A stretch of DNA of 64,000 nt from Methylotenera sp. (GCA_020622105.1 JAHRYP010000002.1:131675-195674), one strand, 5' to 3'; counted from the first letter of the stretch, positions 1-9,551 are shown. The notes: a model not told the origin generated them from the sequence alone. Numbers and translations: made by a program.

Positions 1-1151
1 TTGATCGCCACAACATCAGCTTTCTTCCCGATTTCAATTGAGCCTATTTTATCATCCAACCCTAAGGATTTAGCCGCATTAATCGTTGCCATTTCCAAAG
101 CCTGATGCGCAGGCACTGTAGTTGGGTCTTCACTTACACCCTTGGCTAACAAGGCGGCTAATCGGATCTCTGTGAACATGTCCAAGCGATTATTACTTGC
201 GGCGCCATCGGTGCCGATACCGACATTCACATTGTTTTTCAACATCGAAGAGATAGGAGCAATGCCACTGCCCAACTTTAAATTGGAGCTTGGACAATGT
301 GCAATATGACAGCCATGCCCGCTTAACATATCAATCTCGCTCGGCAGTAAATGAACACCATGTGCAGCCGTAAAATTAGGACCCAATAAACCAAGTGCTG
401 CCAATCTTTGTATCGGCCTTACCCCATATTGCGTCTCGCTTTGGCTGATTTCATCGCGCGTTTCGTGCAAATGGGTATGAATACCGATGCTTAATTGCTC
501 TGCGTAGGTAATAATTTTTTCAAAAGTACGATTTGATACCGTATATGGGGCATGCGGGGCAATCGATGACGAAATCATGCTATTCCCACGCCAGCTATCA
601 TGTGATTCAAAGCCTTTTTGCAGATAATCATCAGCATCATTCGCATAACTGTTTGCAAACTCTGATACGAACAAACCTAAATTTGCACGCATGCCCGCCT
701 GATTAATGGCAGCCGCAGTAGCCTGTGGAAAAAAATACATGTCATTAAAGCAAGTTGTCCCACCGCTTAACATTTCAGCACAGGCATGTAACGAGGCATC
801 TCTAACATAATCAGATGAAACAACAGCGCGTTCTGCAGGCCAGATATGTTCATTAAGCCACTGCATTAACGGCAGGTCATCGGCAATACCACGCATTAAA
901 TTCATCCCAGCATGCGTATGCAGATTAATCAAACCAGGAATAAGAATATGCTCGTCAAGGCTAACTGTATCTGCACTTGTATATTGGCTTCTCGCCAACG
1001 CTGTCGACAGCAGATCAACTATAGCGTCATTTTGCACAATGACACTATAGTGCTCTAAAAGCGGTGCATTTTTAACCGCTGTTGCCAACCAACGCGCCTC
1101 AATAATAAGGTCTACCTCAGTTGGTGCTTGATTTAAGTGTTTTAAATTCAT
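1..1151 (-). CDS. TRZ/ATZ-family amidohydrolase (MTA/SAH deaminase-like), 3' end cut by window edge
   Basis: An open frame runs from the ATG at 1151 to the left edge (about 383 codons seen), so the C-terminus is missing. The protein has the amidohydrolase entry motif GLINLHTHAG (H78 and H80, metal ligands), followed by MRGIADDLPLMQWL, which is typical of the chlorohydrolase/S-adenosylhomocysteine or 5-methylthioadenosine deaminase group. The family hydrolytically deaminates purine-type substrates in the cytosol; the exact substrate cannot be read from sequence. An in-frame ATG at 1160 is an alternative start. In betaproteobacteria this gene often sits downstream of ompA and upstream of ubiG, which matches the neighbour here. 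The ompA terminator lies just upstream. Confidence 0.85.
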   Translation of the reverse strand, partial: MNLKHLNQAPTEVDLIIEARWLATAVKNAPLLEHYSVIVQNDAIVDLLSTALARSQYTSADTVSLDEHILIPGLINLHTHAGMNLMRGIADDLPLMQWLNEHIWPAERAVVSSDYVRDASLHACAEMLSGGTTCFNDMYFFPQATAAAINQAGMRANLGLFVSEFANSYANDADDYLQKGFESHDSWRGNSMISSSIAPHAPYTVSNRTFEKIITYAEQLSIGIHTHLHETRDEISQSETQYGVRPIQRLAALGLLGPNFTAAHGVHLLPSEIDMLSGHGCHIAHCPSSNLKLGSGIAPISSMLKNNVNVGIGTDGAASNNRLDMFTEIRLAALLAKGVSEDPTTVPAHQALEMATINAAKSLGLDDKIGSIEIGKKADVVAI

Positions 1152-1170
1152 GATGCCCATTCTACCAATA

Positions 1171-1198
1171 AAAAAGCCTCGCAATTGCGAGGCTTTTT
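1171..1198 (-). terminator. Rho-independent terminator of the ompA gene
   Basis: This is a perfect inverted repeat: AAAAAGCCTCGCAATTGCGAGGCTTTTT is 28 bases, with arms AAAAAGCCTCGC and GCGAGGCTTTTT around AATT. It lies about 40 bases past the ompA stop. The A and T ends make it potentially bidirectional. It also lies only about 20 bases before the amidohydrolase start, so that gene needs its own short promoter or read-through. Confidence 0.9.
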
Positions 1199-1238
1199 AC
1201 TAAAAACTCAAATTTAATAATTTAAGTTTTAGATGGTA

Positions 1239-2348
1239 TTAGTTGCACTCATTAACTGGATGCTGTCTTTCACCAGTAATTACTACACGACGGTTAGGTG
1301 ACAGGCATTCGATCAATGCTTTTCTACCTTTAACACCATCACATGCAACTAAAGGTTGTGCTTCACCTTTACCTACTGTGCGGATACGACTAGCGTCAAT
1401 ACCGTGGTCGTTAACCAAATGATTCTTGATAACTTCTGCACGTTTTTCTGAAAGTTTTTGGTTATATTGTTCTGAACCAAGACGATCTGTATGACCAGTC
1501 ACTACAACAACATCAAATTCAGGATGTGCTTTTAATTTCGCAACTGTATCATTCAACTCAGGAACGCTGTCGCCGTTCAATTTAAACTTGTCGAAGCCAA
1601 ATAATTTCTCAGCTTGTAAAGTGATTGTTTCAAATTTTGGCTGGCATGGTTCTTCAGCAACTACTGGCGCTGGCGCAGGTGCTGGCTCTGGAGCTGCTAC
1701 TGGCGCTGGAGCAGGTACTGGCTCAGCTGCAGCAACTACTGGAGCAGGTGCGCCAAAACGGAAAATACCGCCAAGACTTAATATTGTGTTACCAATTGTC
1801 TCGCGTGAATTACCTGCAAAAATATTATTTTCATCAATAACATCAGCACGCGACCACTGATGACGCAAATCAGCTTGCAAACCAAAATTATCACTGAATA
1901 AGTATTGTGCACCTAAGCCCACATTTGCCATCCACGATGTATTTGAATCACTTACATCAGCAGTAGGATGACTGTAGTCAACGTTATTGCGTGCGGCACC
2001 CAGACCAGCTAACAGGAATGGACGGAATTTATCACGGCTAAACATATACAATGCATCTGCACTTAATGTAGTTTGCTTATAACGGCCACCTACACCAGGA
2101 ATACCTGTATCTTCACTAGCACGGTTATAACCTACACCAGCTTGAATATCCCAATGCTCAGACAATTCTTTACCTAATTTAAGGAAACCGCCACCACCGT
2201 TATTAGCCTCTAAATCGCCATCTGTGTCCATGTAACTTACACCTGGCAATGCATACCATGCACCACGATACATATCTTCAGCACTAGCGGCAAATGCAGC
2301 CAAACCTAATGAGGCAGCAACTGCAATATTAATAATATTTTTCTTCAT
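1239..2348 (-). CDS. ompA: OmpA family outer membrane protein
   Basis: A 369-residue protein in three parts. Residues 1-23 form a Sec signal peptide ending AAFAASAED. Residues about 24-205 are an OmpA-type eight-stranded barrel ending in GGIFRFG. A Pro/Ala-rich hinge of about 30 residues (repeats of PAPAPV) leads to a C-terminal OmpA/MotB peptidoglycan-binding domain with the motif VVTGHTDRLGSEQYNQKLSEKRA. It should anchor the outer membrane to the cell wall. The gene is monocistronic, with a strong terminator at 1171-1198. The start is preceded by GGAGTAA (reverse complement of ttactcc). Confidence 0.93.
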   Translation of the reverse strand: MKKNIINIAVAASLGLAAFAASAEDMYRGAWYALPGVSYMDTDGDLEANNGGGGFLKLGKELSEHWDIQAGVGYNRASEDTGIPGVGGRYKQTTLSADALYMFSRDKFRPFLLAGLGAARNNVDYSHPTADVSDSNTSWMANVGLGAQYLFSDNFGLQADLRHQWSRADVIDENNIFAGNSRETIGNTILSLGGIFRFGAPAPVVAAAEPVPAPAPVAAPEPAPAPAPVVAEEPCQPKFETITLQAEKLFGFDKFKLNGDSVPELNDTVAKLKAHPEFDVVVVTGHTDRLGSEQYNQKLSEKRAEVIKNHLVNDHGIDASRIRTVGKGEAQPLVACDGVKGRKALIECLSPNRRVVITGERQHPVNECN

Positions 2349-2472
2349 TATTTACTCCTGATTAAAGATAACCCCACAAACGGATAATACGCACACATAC
2401 TATCAAGCGCAATGCGAACACCCATATAAACATTGTGCCCAAACAAGTAATGTTGTATTTTTACAACAAAAT

Positions 2473-3174
2473 TTATACAAGCTCTCGTATTGCAATGATT
2501 TTCCCCGCGTCCAGTGCTGATCTTCGCAGATTATTAATACAAACCCCACCTCTAAAGCCGATATAATCGGGCGCTATTGCTTTAACCATGGTCACATGCT
2601 GTAAGTTAAGTGATCCAGCCAAGCCAAATATCAAACCTTGAGCTTGCACGTTATTAGCGATTTCTTTCATTTCATCCAAAGAATGATATTTCAAGAAAGT
2701 TGCACCATTTTTTACAGCTGTATCAAACATCACACCATAAAATCCTGCGTTTTTAATAGCGGTCATCAAGCTAGCGGGATATTCGTATTCAGAAAATAGT
2801 ACTGCAATCAGTTTTACACCAGATTCAGCAACCGCTTTTAATACTTCCAAACAAGGCTGATAATAGGTGGGTTTAACGTTAGGATCACTAAAAAAACCAA
2901 TTTTAATAATATCTACGTTAGTTTTTGATAAAGCCAAAACATGCTCTAATATTAGCTCCGGCTCCATAGGTAAGTCACCAATCGTGGCACTGATCACTTT
3001 TCTTTCGGACTCGCTCTTTACATTAACATAAGTAACTATTTCTGTAATTAGGGCTAATGGCAAAGCACCTAGCGCTCCCTGATCAGGGTCTTTCAAGTCA
3101 ATAATATCGGTGCCAGATTGCAGAGCGACTTGTGCCTCATCGACGGATCTAACACTAATTAAGAGTTGCGGCAT
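2473..3174 (-). CDS. mfnB: (5-formylfuran-3-yl)methyl phosphate synthase-like protein (DUF556)
   Basis: A 233-residue TIM-barrel protein of the DUF556/MfnB family. In methanogens MfnB condenses two glyceraldehyde-3-phosphates into the furan core of methanofuran; in methylotrophs the homologue is part of the C1-carrier (methylofuran) gene set. The N-terminal motif DIIDLKDPDQGALGALP carries the Lys (K28) matching the catalytic Schiff-base lysine. The C-terminal YIGFRGGVC is also family-typical. It is the last gene of a four-gene minus-strand set and starts 5 bases after the DUF447 gene stop, so it is almost certainly co-transcribed. Length is normal. Confidence 0.88.
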   Translation of the reverse strand: MPQLLISVRSVDEAQVALQSGTDIIDLKDPDQGALGALPLALITEIVTYVNVKSESERKVISATIGDLPMEPELILEHVLALSKTNVDIIKIGFFSDPNVKPTYYQPCLEVLKAVAESGVKLIAVLFSEYEYPASLMTAIKNAGFYGVMFDTAVKNGATFLKYHSLDEMKEIANNVQAQGLIFGLAGSLNLQHVTMVKAIAPDYIGFRGGVCINNLRRSALDAGKIIAIRELV

Positions 3175-3179
3175 ATCAA

Positions 3180-3755
3180 CTAAGCCAGATTTTCATTATT
3201 TAATGCAGCTTGGTGGTTGCTGACAGCTTCCGTCAGCCATGACCATGCCTCCAGCTCACGCTCCCCAGCAGTTTTATCTATTGCAATACGCAGATAATCC
3301 ATTTCCTGCTGAATTTTTTCCATTGGCAGTCTCTTTAATCTGCTCACCAATACTGCCAGCTCAATCACAGCGGCCTGCGCACGGTTAAATCCCTGAAAAG
3401 ATGCATGCTGTGCTTCATAAACCACTTCCAGAAACAACTGCGGCCTGAGCTCGTCATCTTCAACTTTTACCAGCTTTAATTCTTTGTGCGCCAAGGTATG
3501 TTCCAACCTGAAACCGTGCACATTTTCTGTCGCCTTCAGGTTCCATGCTTTGCGTCCGGTTAGTGCGCCGGCAAATACACGCACATCATCCGTCAAACTC
3601 AGTACTGCATGTCCGGTAGCCAATATATTTTCTAAAGTAACTGAAGGCTTGTATGGCGAGATAATGACCAGCCCATCCTGCATACGCACGCCAAATGGGG
3701 TTGTATGTGCTGCGCCTTGGGCATTAACTGTGGTGACTATAGTTTCGTAAATCAT
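3180..3755 (-). CDS. DUF447 family protein (methanopterin-linked C1 gene cluster)
   Basis: A 191-residue protein with the N-terminal pattern MIYETIVTTVNAQGAAHTTPFGV of DUF447, an FMN-binding-split-barrel-like family found in methanogens and in H4MPT-using methylotrophs. In methylotrophs such genes were found as conserved unknowns in the methanopterin gene islands; the molecular role is unsettled, and cofactor biosynthesis or C1 handling is inferred from linkage. The C-terminal half (about 130-185) is a helical extension. The gene sits 4 bases after the dihydropteroate-synthase-like gene and 5 bases before mfnB. Confidence 0.8.
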   Translation of the reverse strand: MIYETIVTTVNAQGAAHTTPFGVRMQDGLVIISPYKPSVTLENILATGHAVLSLTDDVRVFAGALTGRKAWNLKATENVHGFRLEHTLAHKELKLVKVEDDELRPQLFLEVVYEAQHASFQGFNRAQAAVIELAVLVSRLKRLPMEKIQQEMDYLRIAIDKTAGERELEAWSWLTEAVSNHQAALNNENLA

Positions 3756-3759
3756 AGGT

Positions 3760-5169
3760 CTACCTGTTTTTATTACGCTTTTCTTTCAACGAAGCTTCAC
3801 GATGGGCAGTCTTGGCAATTTTATTCTGCGCCTCACTTGCTGCTCCCCAGTCCAGTTCCTGATCCTGAACATAACGCTTTTTCAGTTGCCATGCGATCTG
3901 CGCACGCGCCAACTCCACTCCAAGATAGAACGCGTGAGAAGCGTCATCATCCACTTTAAGATGCGGATATAGCGCAAACGGGTCAGTGTGCTCAAATAAA
4001 CCATCTCGATTATAAATATGCAGTCCACTTTCGCTGACCTGAATACGGAAGCTAGGATCTTTAATCTGCGCAGCAATTTCTCTGATTTCGTCTTCACTAT
4101 AGGTAAATGGCCGCCTGTCGTGCAAACCTAGCAAATCATTACTATAGCCACGCGGCAACCTGCTATCCTGTTTTGCAGCAAACATCATACGTCTGGCAAT
4201 ATCAGCTTCTGCAATCGCATTCACTGCATGCGGGCTTACTGATGTGGCAAGCACCGCATTAATACCGAGTTCACTGATGATGCCGAATAACAATGCATTA
4301 ATACCTGTTGTATCTGCATCCGTCAGTTCTGTTAAATTGCCTATGCCCATCATGATCTGAATATCAGGATATTTTTTACGCAGCTTTTGATAACGCACGA
4401 TTGAGTCGGTCAGGCCAAAATGTATCGGGTCCAGAATGGCATCGGCAATAAACGGCTTGCCGCTTTGAATGCAGAGATCAATCGCACGATACAGTGAGAC
4501 TAAACTATGCGGCTTTGCAGGAATCAATACTGGCGTAGAGGCCACTTCGTTGGCAATCCACAAAGTCTTTTCGGTCAGGCTAAGTAAATAATCAGCGCCG
4601 GCATGGCCAGCTGTGAGCAGGTCGTCAGTATTCAGTGAATCCACACTGACTTTGAAGTCGAGCTGTTTTAATGCTTTAACAGTATCAGCCAAATGCGGGA
4701 AAGGTACGCCGGGCAAGCAGCCCAAATCAATGACATTTGCGCCCTGCTGCCGGAACTGTTCTGCTTTTTTAATAACCCCTGCTACACTCAGATAAGGTGC
4801 ATCCACAATCTCAGAAAAAATCTGTACGCTGTAGCGACTTAAGTCAGGTTCAACGCCGGCATGGCCAAAGTACTGCGGTAAATCTTTCAGATCTTCAGGG
4901 CCACGTTCAACCGGTATGCCATATTGCGCCTCGAGTTTTGTTAAATCTCCCTGACACAAGCCCGGTATAATCACTTTGTCGGCATCGCCTGTTTGTTTCA
5001 CTCTGCGTGCAATTAAATCCGGCGTCATCAAGGCTGCAACTGACACACCAATTTGTTCTATCCGATATTTAAATGGAGGCGTTTTAGGATTTTCTTGCAC
5101 CTCACTCAAAACCTTGTTCAGGCTTTTTTCTGCAAGCTTACCGGTTAAAAAAAGAAGGTTTTGGGTCAT
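3760..5169 (-). CDS. Dihydropteroate-synthase-like protein (DUF6513 type), C1 cofactor biosynthesis
   Basis: A 469-residue protein. The N-terminal part (MTQNLLFLTGKLAEKSLNKVL) matches the DUF6513 region. The middle (residues about 130-330) is a pterin-binding TIM barrel with QGANVIDLGCLPG, VSVDSLNTDDLL and IMMGIGNLTELTDADTTG, like dihydropteroate synthase. The C-terminal part (about 350-469) is unique. In methylotrophs this family is linked to tetrahydromethanopterin biosynthesis, and a role in joining the pterin to its arylamine side chain is plausible but inferred. It is second in the four-gene set, 9 bases after the flavoprotein gene. Confidence 0.83.
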   Translation of the reverse strand: MTQNLLFLTGKLAEKSLNKVLSEVQENPKTPPFKYRIEQIGVSVAALMTPDLIARRVKQTGDADKVIIPGLCQGDLTKLEAQYGIPVERGPEDLKDLPQYFGHAGVEPDLSRYSVQIFSEIVDAPYLSVAGVIKKAEQFRQQGANVIDLGCLPGVPFPHLADTVKALKQLDFKVSVDSLNTDDLLTAGHAGADYLLSLTEKTLWIANEVASTPVLIPAKPHSLVSLYRAIDLCIQSGKPFIADAILDPIHFGLTDSIVRYQKLRKKYPDIQIMMGIGNLTELTDADTTGINALLFGIISELGINAVLATSVSPHAVNAIAEADIARRMMFAAKQDSRLPRGYSNDLLGLHDRRPFTYSEDEIREIAAQIKDPSFRIQVSESGLHIYNRDGLFEHTDPFALYPHLKVDDDASHAFYLGVELARAQIAWQLKKRYVQDQELDWGAASEAQNKIAKTAHREASLKEKRNKNR

Positions 5170-5178
5170 GTATTCAAC

Positions 5179-5715
5179 CTAGGTCAGCGTTTTTAACCTA
5201 GCCTGAATAGCCTGTGTAAGATCATGCATGTTTGCAACCACAGTAGTCTCTTCGAAAGTTTTAAGTTTGCTGACATTATCCAGATCAATGCCGCGCGGAT
5301 AAACCTTAACCATGTGCTCACGTGGTGCTTCAGACTCTAGTTCCGGTGCTGTATCACACGCAAATACGATGCTGGGCACGCGTGTTTTTCCAGCTTGTGC
5401 ATATAGATTAGTGACCAGGCTGTCAGAAAACCCATAAGCCATTTTGGCAATCGTATTGGAGGTAGCTGGCGCAATAACCAGTGTATGATATTTACCATGA
5501 TAGAACAGCTCAACCGGCACACTGCTCGCTGTTTTATCCTGATAAACGCGATGACCAGTATTGATTAACTGTTCCTGGAATCCATATTGCTGAATAATTT
5601 CTGCTGCAGCTTTACTTAAAAAAACGTCAACATCTTTCAACGTTTGCAAGATTGCAAGTGACTCACGCAGATAGTGACCAGAGCCAGTAATGGCCCACGC
5701 TAGGCGTTGATTCAT
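5179..5715 (-). CDS. Flavoprotein of the DmrB/AfpA type (dihydromethanopterin reductase-like)
   Basis: A 178-residue flavodoxin-like/HFCD-fold flavoprotein: WAITGSGHYLRESL (Rossmann start), VIAPATSNTIAKMAYGFSDSLVTN (FMN phosphate region) and a short C-terminus. Family members (archaeal flavoprotein AfpA, DmrB) are FMN proteins; DmrB reduces dihydromethanopterin. As first gene of the C1-cofactor set it is a good candidate for the final reduction to tetrahydromethanopterin, because no DHFR-like DmrA is in the window. That role is inference from context. No terminator separates it from the next three genes. Confidence 0.78.
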   Translation of the reverse strand: MNQRLAWAITGSGHYLRESLAILQTLKDVDVFLSKAAAEIIQQYGFQEQLINTGHRVYQDKTASSVPVELFYHGKYHTLVIAPATSNTIAKMAYGFSDSLVTNLYAQAGKTRVPSIVFACDTAPELESEAPREHMVKVYPRGIDLDNVSKLKTFEETTVVANMHDLTQAIQARLKTLT

Positions 5716-5775
5716 TCAATTACCAACTTTCATACCGACACCAGCATGGCTGCTGGCAATAAACTTACTGATAGA

Positions 5776-5813
5776 TTTAGCGCTTGAATACACATATACA
5801 TTCAAGCGCTAAA
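5776..5813 (-). terminator. Strong hairpin, purA terminator
   Basis: A 14-bp perfect stem, TTTAGCGCTTGAAT paired with ATTCAAGCGCTAAA, with a 10-base loop. It starts 7 bases beyond the purA stop codon and lies between purA and the C1-cofactor cluster, which points the same way. It probably separates the two transcription units. Confidence 0.8.
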
Positions 5814-5819
5814 AATTAG

Positions 5820-7154
5820 CTATACAGCAAACGGGTGCTCAATCACAATAGTTTCGTCACGTTCTGGGCCAGTAGAAACAATTGCAATAGGCACGCCGCA
5901 AACAGCTTCTAAACGCTTAAGGTAGTTCTGTGCGTTCTTAGGTAAGCCATCCCAGGTTTTCACGCCGAAAGTACTTTCAGTCCAGCCTGGCATAGATTCA
6001 TAAATCGGCTTGCAACCCTCAACGTCATCTGCACCCACTGGTAACAAATCTATTTTTTTACCATCCAGCTCATAGCCAACACAAATATTGAGTGTTTCAA
6101 TACCATCCAACACGTCTAACTTGGTAATACACATACCAGTTAAGCCGTTGATCATAGCTGAACGGCGTAACGCAGCAGCATCAAACCAGCCGCAGCGGCG
6201 TTTACGCTTGGTCACTGTACCAATTTCCTGACCTTTATTTGACATCTGATAACCAGGTGTACCTGCAGTCTCAATATCCAGCTCGCTAGGGAAAGGACCA
6301 CCGCCGACACGCGTCGTATAGGCTTTGGTAATGCCAAGCACGTAATGCAGCATATTGGCGCCGACACCGGTACCGGCAGATGCCTGACCGGCGATACAGT
6401 TACTTGAAGTCACATACGGGTAAGTGCCATGATCAATATCAAGCAAGGTGCCTTGTGCGCCTTCAAACAGGAGATTTTCACCTTTTGCATTCGCTGCATA
6501 AATTTCGGCAGATACATCTGCAATCATCGGTTTTAGTGCAATCGTATGCTGCATGCTTGCATCGTATTGCTGATTAAAGTCTACCGCTTTTGCACCAAGA
6601 TAATTGGTCAATACAAAATTGTGATAATCCATCACTTCACGCAGCTTGTCAGCAAAGCGCTCTGGATAAAATAAATCGTAAACGCGCAACGCTCGGCGTG
6701 CTACTTTATCTTCGTAAGTCGGGCCAATACCCTTGCCTGTTGTACCAATTTTTTTATCAGCGCTGCGTTTAGCTTCACGCGCCACATCTACTGCAACATG
6801 ATGGCTCAAAATCAATGGGCAGCCTGGGCTGACTTTTAAGCGGTTTTTAACTTCCAGACCGTCTTTTTCAAGCGCAGCAATCTCACCCAACAAATGACCG
6901 GCATCCAGCACAACACCATTACCGATATAGCAGTTAACGCCAGCACGCACAATGCCTGACGGTACGAGGTTAAGTTTGTAAACACGCTGTGCATCACCCT
7001 GACCTACAACTAAAGTATGGCCCGCATTATGACCACCTTGAAAGCGCACTACGCCTTGGGCATGGTCTGTCAGCCAATCTACAATTTTACCTTTACCTTC
7101 ATCGCCCCACTGGGTACCGATGACGACTACATTCTTTGCTGCTTTATTTGCCAT
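5820..7154 (-). CDS. purA: Adenylosuccinate synthase
   Basis: A 444-residue enzyme that joins IMP and aspartate with GTP hydrolysis to make adenylosuccinate, the first committed step to AMP. The GTP-binding start [21 protein letters not shown] is intact (catalytic Asp in GDEGKGK, residues about 17-23). [44 protein letters not shown] and the [10 protein letters not shown] region are all present. Length is slightly above the usual 430. It is the last gene of the hfq-hflX-hflK-hflC-hisZ-purA block, 76 bases after hisZ. Confidence 0.97.
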   Translation of the reverse strand: MANKAAKNVVVIGTQWGDEGKGKIVDWLTDHAQGVVRFQGGHNAGHTLVVGQGDAQRVYKLNLVPSGIVRAGVNCYIGNGVVLDAGHLLGEIAALEKDGLEVKNRLKVSPGCPLILSHHVAVDVAREAKRSADKKIGTTGKGIGPTYEDKVARRALRVYDLFYPERFADKLREVMDYHNFVLTNYLGAKAVDFNQQYDASMQHTIALKPMIADVSAEIYAANAKGENLLFEGAQGTLLDIDHGTYPYVTSSNCIAGQASAGTGVGANMLHYVLGITKAYTTRVGGGPFPSELDIETAGTPGYQMSNKGQEIGTVTKRKRRCGWFDAAALRRSAMINGLTGMCITKLDVLDGIETLNICVGYELDGKKIDLLPVGADDVEGCKPIYESMPGWTESTFGVKTWDGLPKNAQNYLKRLEAVCGVPIAIVSTGPERDETIVIEHPFAV

Positions 7155-7194
7155 AACGTCGACTTTTTAATTAAATGTTAATATTCAAATGGTT

Positions 7195-7221
7195 AGAGAT
7201 GCCGCCATTAACGACATCTCT
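7195..7221 (-). other. Hairpin in the hisZ-purA spacer
   Basis: The arms AGAGATGCCG and CGACATCTCT form a 10-bp stem with one G-U pair and a 7-base loop. It begins 9 bases beyond the hisZ stop. There is no run of T after it on the minus strand, so it may be an mRNA-stabilising or partial-termination element rather than a full terminator. Confidence 0.45.
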
Positions 7222-7230
7222 TATTATCTT

Positions 7231-8406
7231 TTAAGCCTTTGCAATGTCTACGACATGCCAGCCGGAATTGTAATGCTCAAGTTTTTTATTGCAATTCAAT
7301 TCAGCAAAATCAGATTCGGTATCTGGTAGCTCTTGAATGACTACATGTCCTTCTGCGCGAAGTGCAGCTATTTTAGCAATCAGCGCACTGTCATTTTGCG
7401 CAGGAGCGAAAATCGCCATTTCTGATTGTGCCGGCGATAGCGCAGTCACTACGCCACGCAAATCAAGACTGAATCCAGTTGCCGGACGTGCGCGGCCAAA
7501 GGCCTGCCCGACTTCATCATAACGGCCACCAAGTGCTAATGGCCCTTTGTAACCTTGTGCATAAGCGGCAAATACGATGCCGCTATGATAGTGGTATCCA
7601 CGTAGCTCGCTTAAATCAAAACTTACACTAACGCCTAGATCCTGCAAGCCATCCGCTACCTGCGCCAGATTGTCCAAAGCCTGTTGAATTGCCGGTGTAG
7701 ATGGTAATAATTTAGCAGCCTTGGCAAGTATGGTTTTATCGCCATTCAGTTCGGTGAGGTGAAGTAAAGCTTCGCGTGTGGTGTTATCAAGCTCCATAGT
7801 CAATGCAGCTACTGCAGACTGATCTTTGCTTTTCAAGGCTGCGTATAAATCCTGTTCAAGTTGTGGATTGATCTCGCTGGATTCTATCAAACTGCCGAAA
7901 ACATTGACGTGGCTAAAATCTAGATGCACCTGCTCAATGCCGATCGCATGCAAGGCCTTAATTAACAAACGCTGAATTTCTATATCACTGGCAATACCGG
8001 CATGGCCGTACAACTCCGCACCCAACTGCAAGGGCTCGCGCGTTTGCGCCAAGCCGTCAGGCTTAGTTCGCAAAACACTGCCGGCATAACACAAGCGTGT
8101 AATGCCTTGGTGATTAAGTAAATGTGCATCGATACGTGCTGCTTGTGGCGTCATATCTGCGCGAACACCCATCAAACGTCCTGTTAACTGATCCACAACC
8201 TTAAATGTTGCTAGATCCAGATCATGACCAACACCGGTAATCAGAGACTCCATATATTCCAGCATCGGCGGAATCACATATTGATAGCCATGCACCTTGA
8301 ACAGGTCAAGCAAGCTGCGACGCAGCGTTTCAATACGTGCAGCCTCTGCAGGCAAAACGTCTTCTATATATTCTGGCAGTAACCAATTACGCATTTTTAT
8401 CATCAC
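7231..8406 (-). CDS. hisZ: ATP phosphoribosyltransferase regulatory subunit
   Basis: A 391-residue class II aminoacyl-tRNA-synthetase-like protein related to HisRS. HisZ has no synthetase activity; it binds the short form of HisG and gives histidine feedback control of the first step of histidine synthesis. WLLPEYIEDVLPAEA at the N-terminus, MGVRADMTPQAARIDAHLL (motif 2 region) and ALGGRYDEVGQAFGRARPATGFSLDL are characteristic. The N-terminus has three in-frame starts (GTG 8406, ATG 8403, ATG 8394); the conserved sequence begins at the last. A true hisS is present at 37-38 kb, so this is not the synthetase. Confidence 0.93.
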   Translation of the reverse strand: MMIKMRNWLLPEYIEDVLPAEAARIETLRRSLLDLFKVHGYQYVIPPMLEYMESLITGVGHDLDLATFKVVDQLTGRLMGVRADMTPQAARIDAHLLNHQGITRLCYAGSVLRTKPDGLAQTREPLQLGAELYGHAGIASDIEIQRLLIKALHAIGIEQVHLDFSHVNVFGSLIESSEINPQLEQDLYAALKSKDQSAVAALTMELDNTTREALLHLTELNGDKTILAKAAKLLPSTPAIQQALDNLAQVADGLQDLGVSVSFDLSELRGYHYHSGIVFAAYAQGYKGPLALGGRYDEVGQAFGRARPATGFSLDLRGVVTALSPAQSEMAIFAPAQNDSALIAKIAALRAEGHVVIQELPDTESDFAELNCNKKLEHYNSGWHVVDIAKA

Positions 8407-8471
8407 TTTTTACAAGTAACCTTCAGTATCAATAGCTAAGAATGAATACTGATAACTATTACCTGGAATTA

Positions 8472-8657
8472 TTACTTACTTAATAAAATTAATATCAAAC
8501 CGCCAACTATTGACGCGAGACCAACAAACCTTAACTGACCGTCTTTAAGCTCAACCATACGCCTGAAAGTATCGCGCCAGGCTTGCGGCATTAACAAGGG
8601 CAAAACGCCCTCGATTATCAGCATCAAACCCAGCGCAGTTAACAATGTATTATTCAC
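8472..8657 (-). CDS. DUF2065 small membrane protein
   Basis: A 61-residue protein with two hydrophobic helices (residues about 4-24 and 43-60) around a basic loop WRDTFRRMVEL. It belongs to DUF2065 (YjeT type), which is regularly found between hflC and hisZ or purA. The function is unknown. It starts 15 bases after the hflC stop and is part of the same transcription unit. Confidence 0.88.
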   Translation of the reverse strand: MNNTLLTALGLMLIIEGVLPLLMPQAWRDTFRRMVELKDGQLRFVGLASIVGGLILILLSK

Positions 8658-8672
8658 AGGAATTACCTATGA

Positions 8673-9545
8673 CTACTTTTTAGGACTTTTCATGTATTTG
8701 AAGAAGTCTGAGTTCGGATCCAGCACCATCACGTCACTCTTGCTCTTGAAGCTGTTTTTGTAAGCTTCCTGGCTACGATAGAACGCGTAGAATTCAGGAT
8801 TACGGCTGTAAGACTGACTATAAATTTCAGACGCTTTAGCGTCACCCTCACCCTTTGTTTTCTGTGCTTCACGGTAGGCTTCAGCAATGATCACTTCACG
8901 TTGCTTGTCAGCATCGGCACGAATCTTTTCTGAAGCAGCAGAGCCTTCAGAACGCAATTGATTCGCAAGACGTTTACGCTCGGCAATCATACGGTCAAAT
9001 ACTGACTTGCTGATTTCTTCTGAGTAATCAACACGTTTCAAGCGAACATCCACCACCTCGATACCCATCTGACGTGCTTCCAAATCAGCTTTTTTGCGTA
9101 GATTATCCATAATCACACCACGCTCACCGGCAATCACGTCATGCACAGTACGTATACCAAACTCGCTACGTAAGCCTGCGTTAACTACTTTTGACAATCT
9201 GTCTTCAGCTGCCACTTCGCCGCCTTCTTTAATTGAAACATAGTACTTTTTCGGGTCAACAATACGCCATTTCACAAAAGAGTCGACCATCATGTATTTA
9301 TTTTCACTGGTGATAAACTTGGCTGGCTGTTCCCAATCCAGAGTCAGGATGCGATTATCAAAATACTTCAGGTTATCGACAAAAGGCACTTTAAAATAAA
9401 GACCTGGCTCTTTCTTAACTGACACAATCTCACCCAAACGCTGTACGAGCACATATTGTGTTTGATTTACTGTAAATGCTGATAGTGAAAGCAAAATTAG
9501 GCCAACAATAACGACAATAACAATATTTTTTGAATTTTTCATCAT
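8673..9545 (-). CDS. hflC: Protease modulator HflC (SPFH/Band 7)
   Basis: A 290-residue inner-membrane protein: an N-terminal membrane anchor (IVIVVIVGLILLSLSAFTV, about residues 8-26), an SPFH/Band 7 domain from about 28 to 200, and a coiled-coil-rich C-terminus (RANQLRSEGSAASEKIRADAD region). With HflK it forms the large periplasmic HflKC cage around FtsH and tunes degradation of membrane proteins. It lies 6 bases after hflK, so expression of the partners is coupled. Length is normal. Confidence 0.96.
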   Translation of the reverse strand: MMKNSKNIVIVVIVGLILLSLSAFTVNQTQYVLVQRLGEIVSVKKEPGLYFKVPFVDNLKYFDNRILTLDWEQPAKFITSENKYMMVDSFVKWRIVDPKKYYVSIKEGGEVAAEDRLSKVVNAGLRSEFGIRTVHDVIAGERGVIMDNLRKKADLEARQMGIEVVDVRLKRVDYSEEISKSVFDRMIAERKRLANQLRSEGSAASEKIRADADKQREVIIAEAYREAQKTKGEGDAKASEIYSQSYSRNPEFYAFYRSQEAYKNSFKSKSDVMVLDPNSDFFKYMKSPKK

Positions 9546-9551
9546 TACTCC

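Noticed and set aside
1588..1860. Gly/Ala-rich open frame on the plus strand
   Set aside because: It is antisense to the Pro/Ala-rich hinge of ompA; the repeat composition alone explains it.
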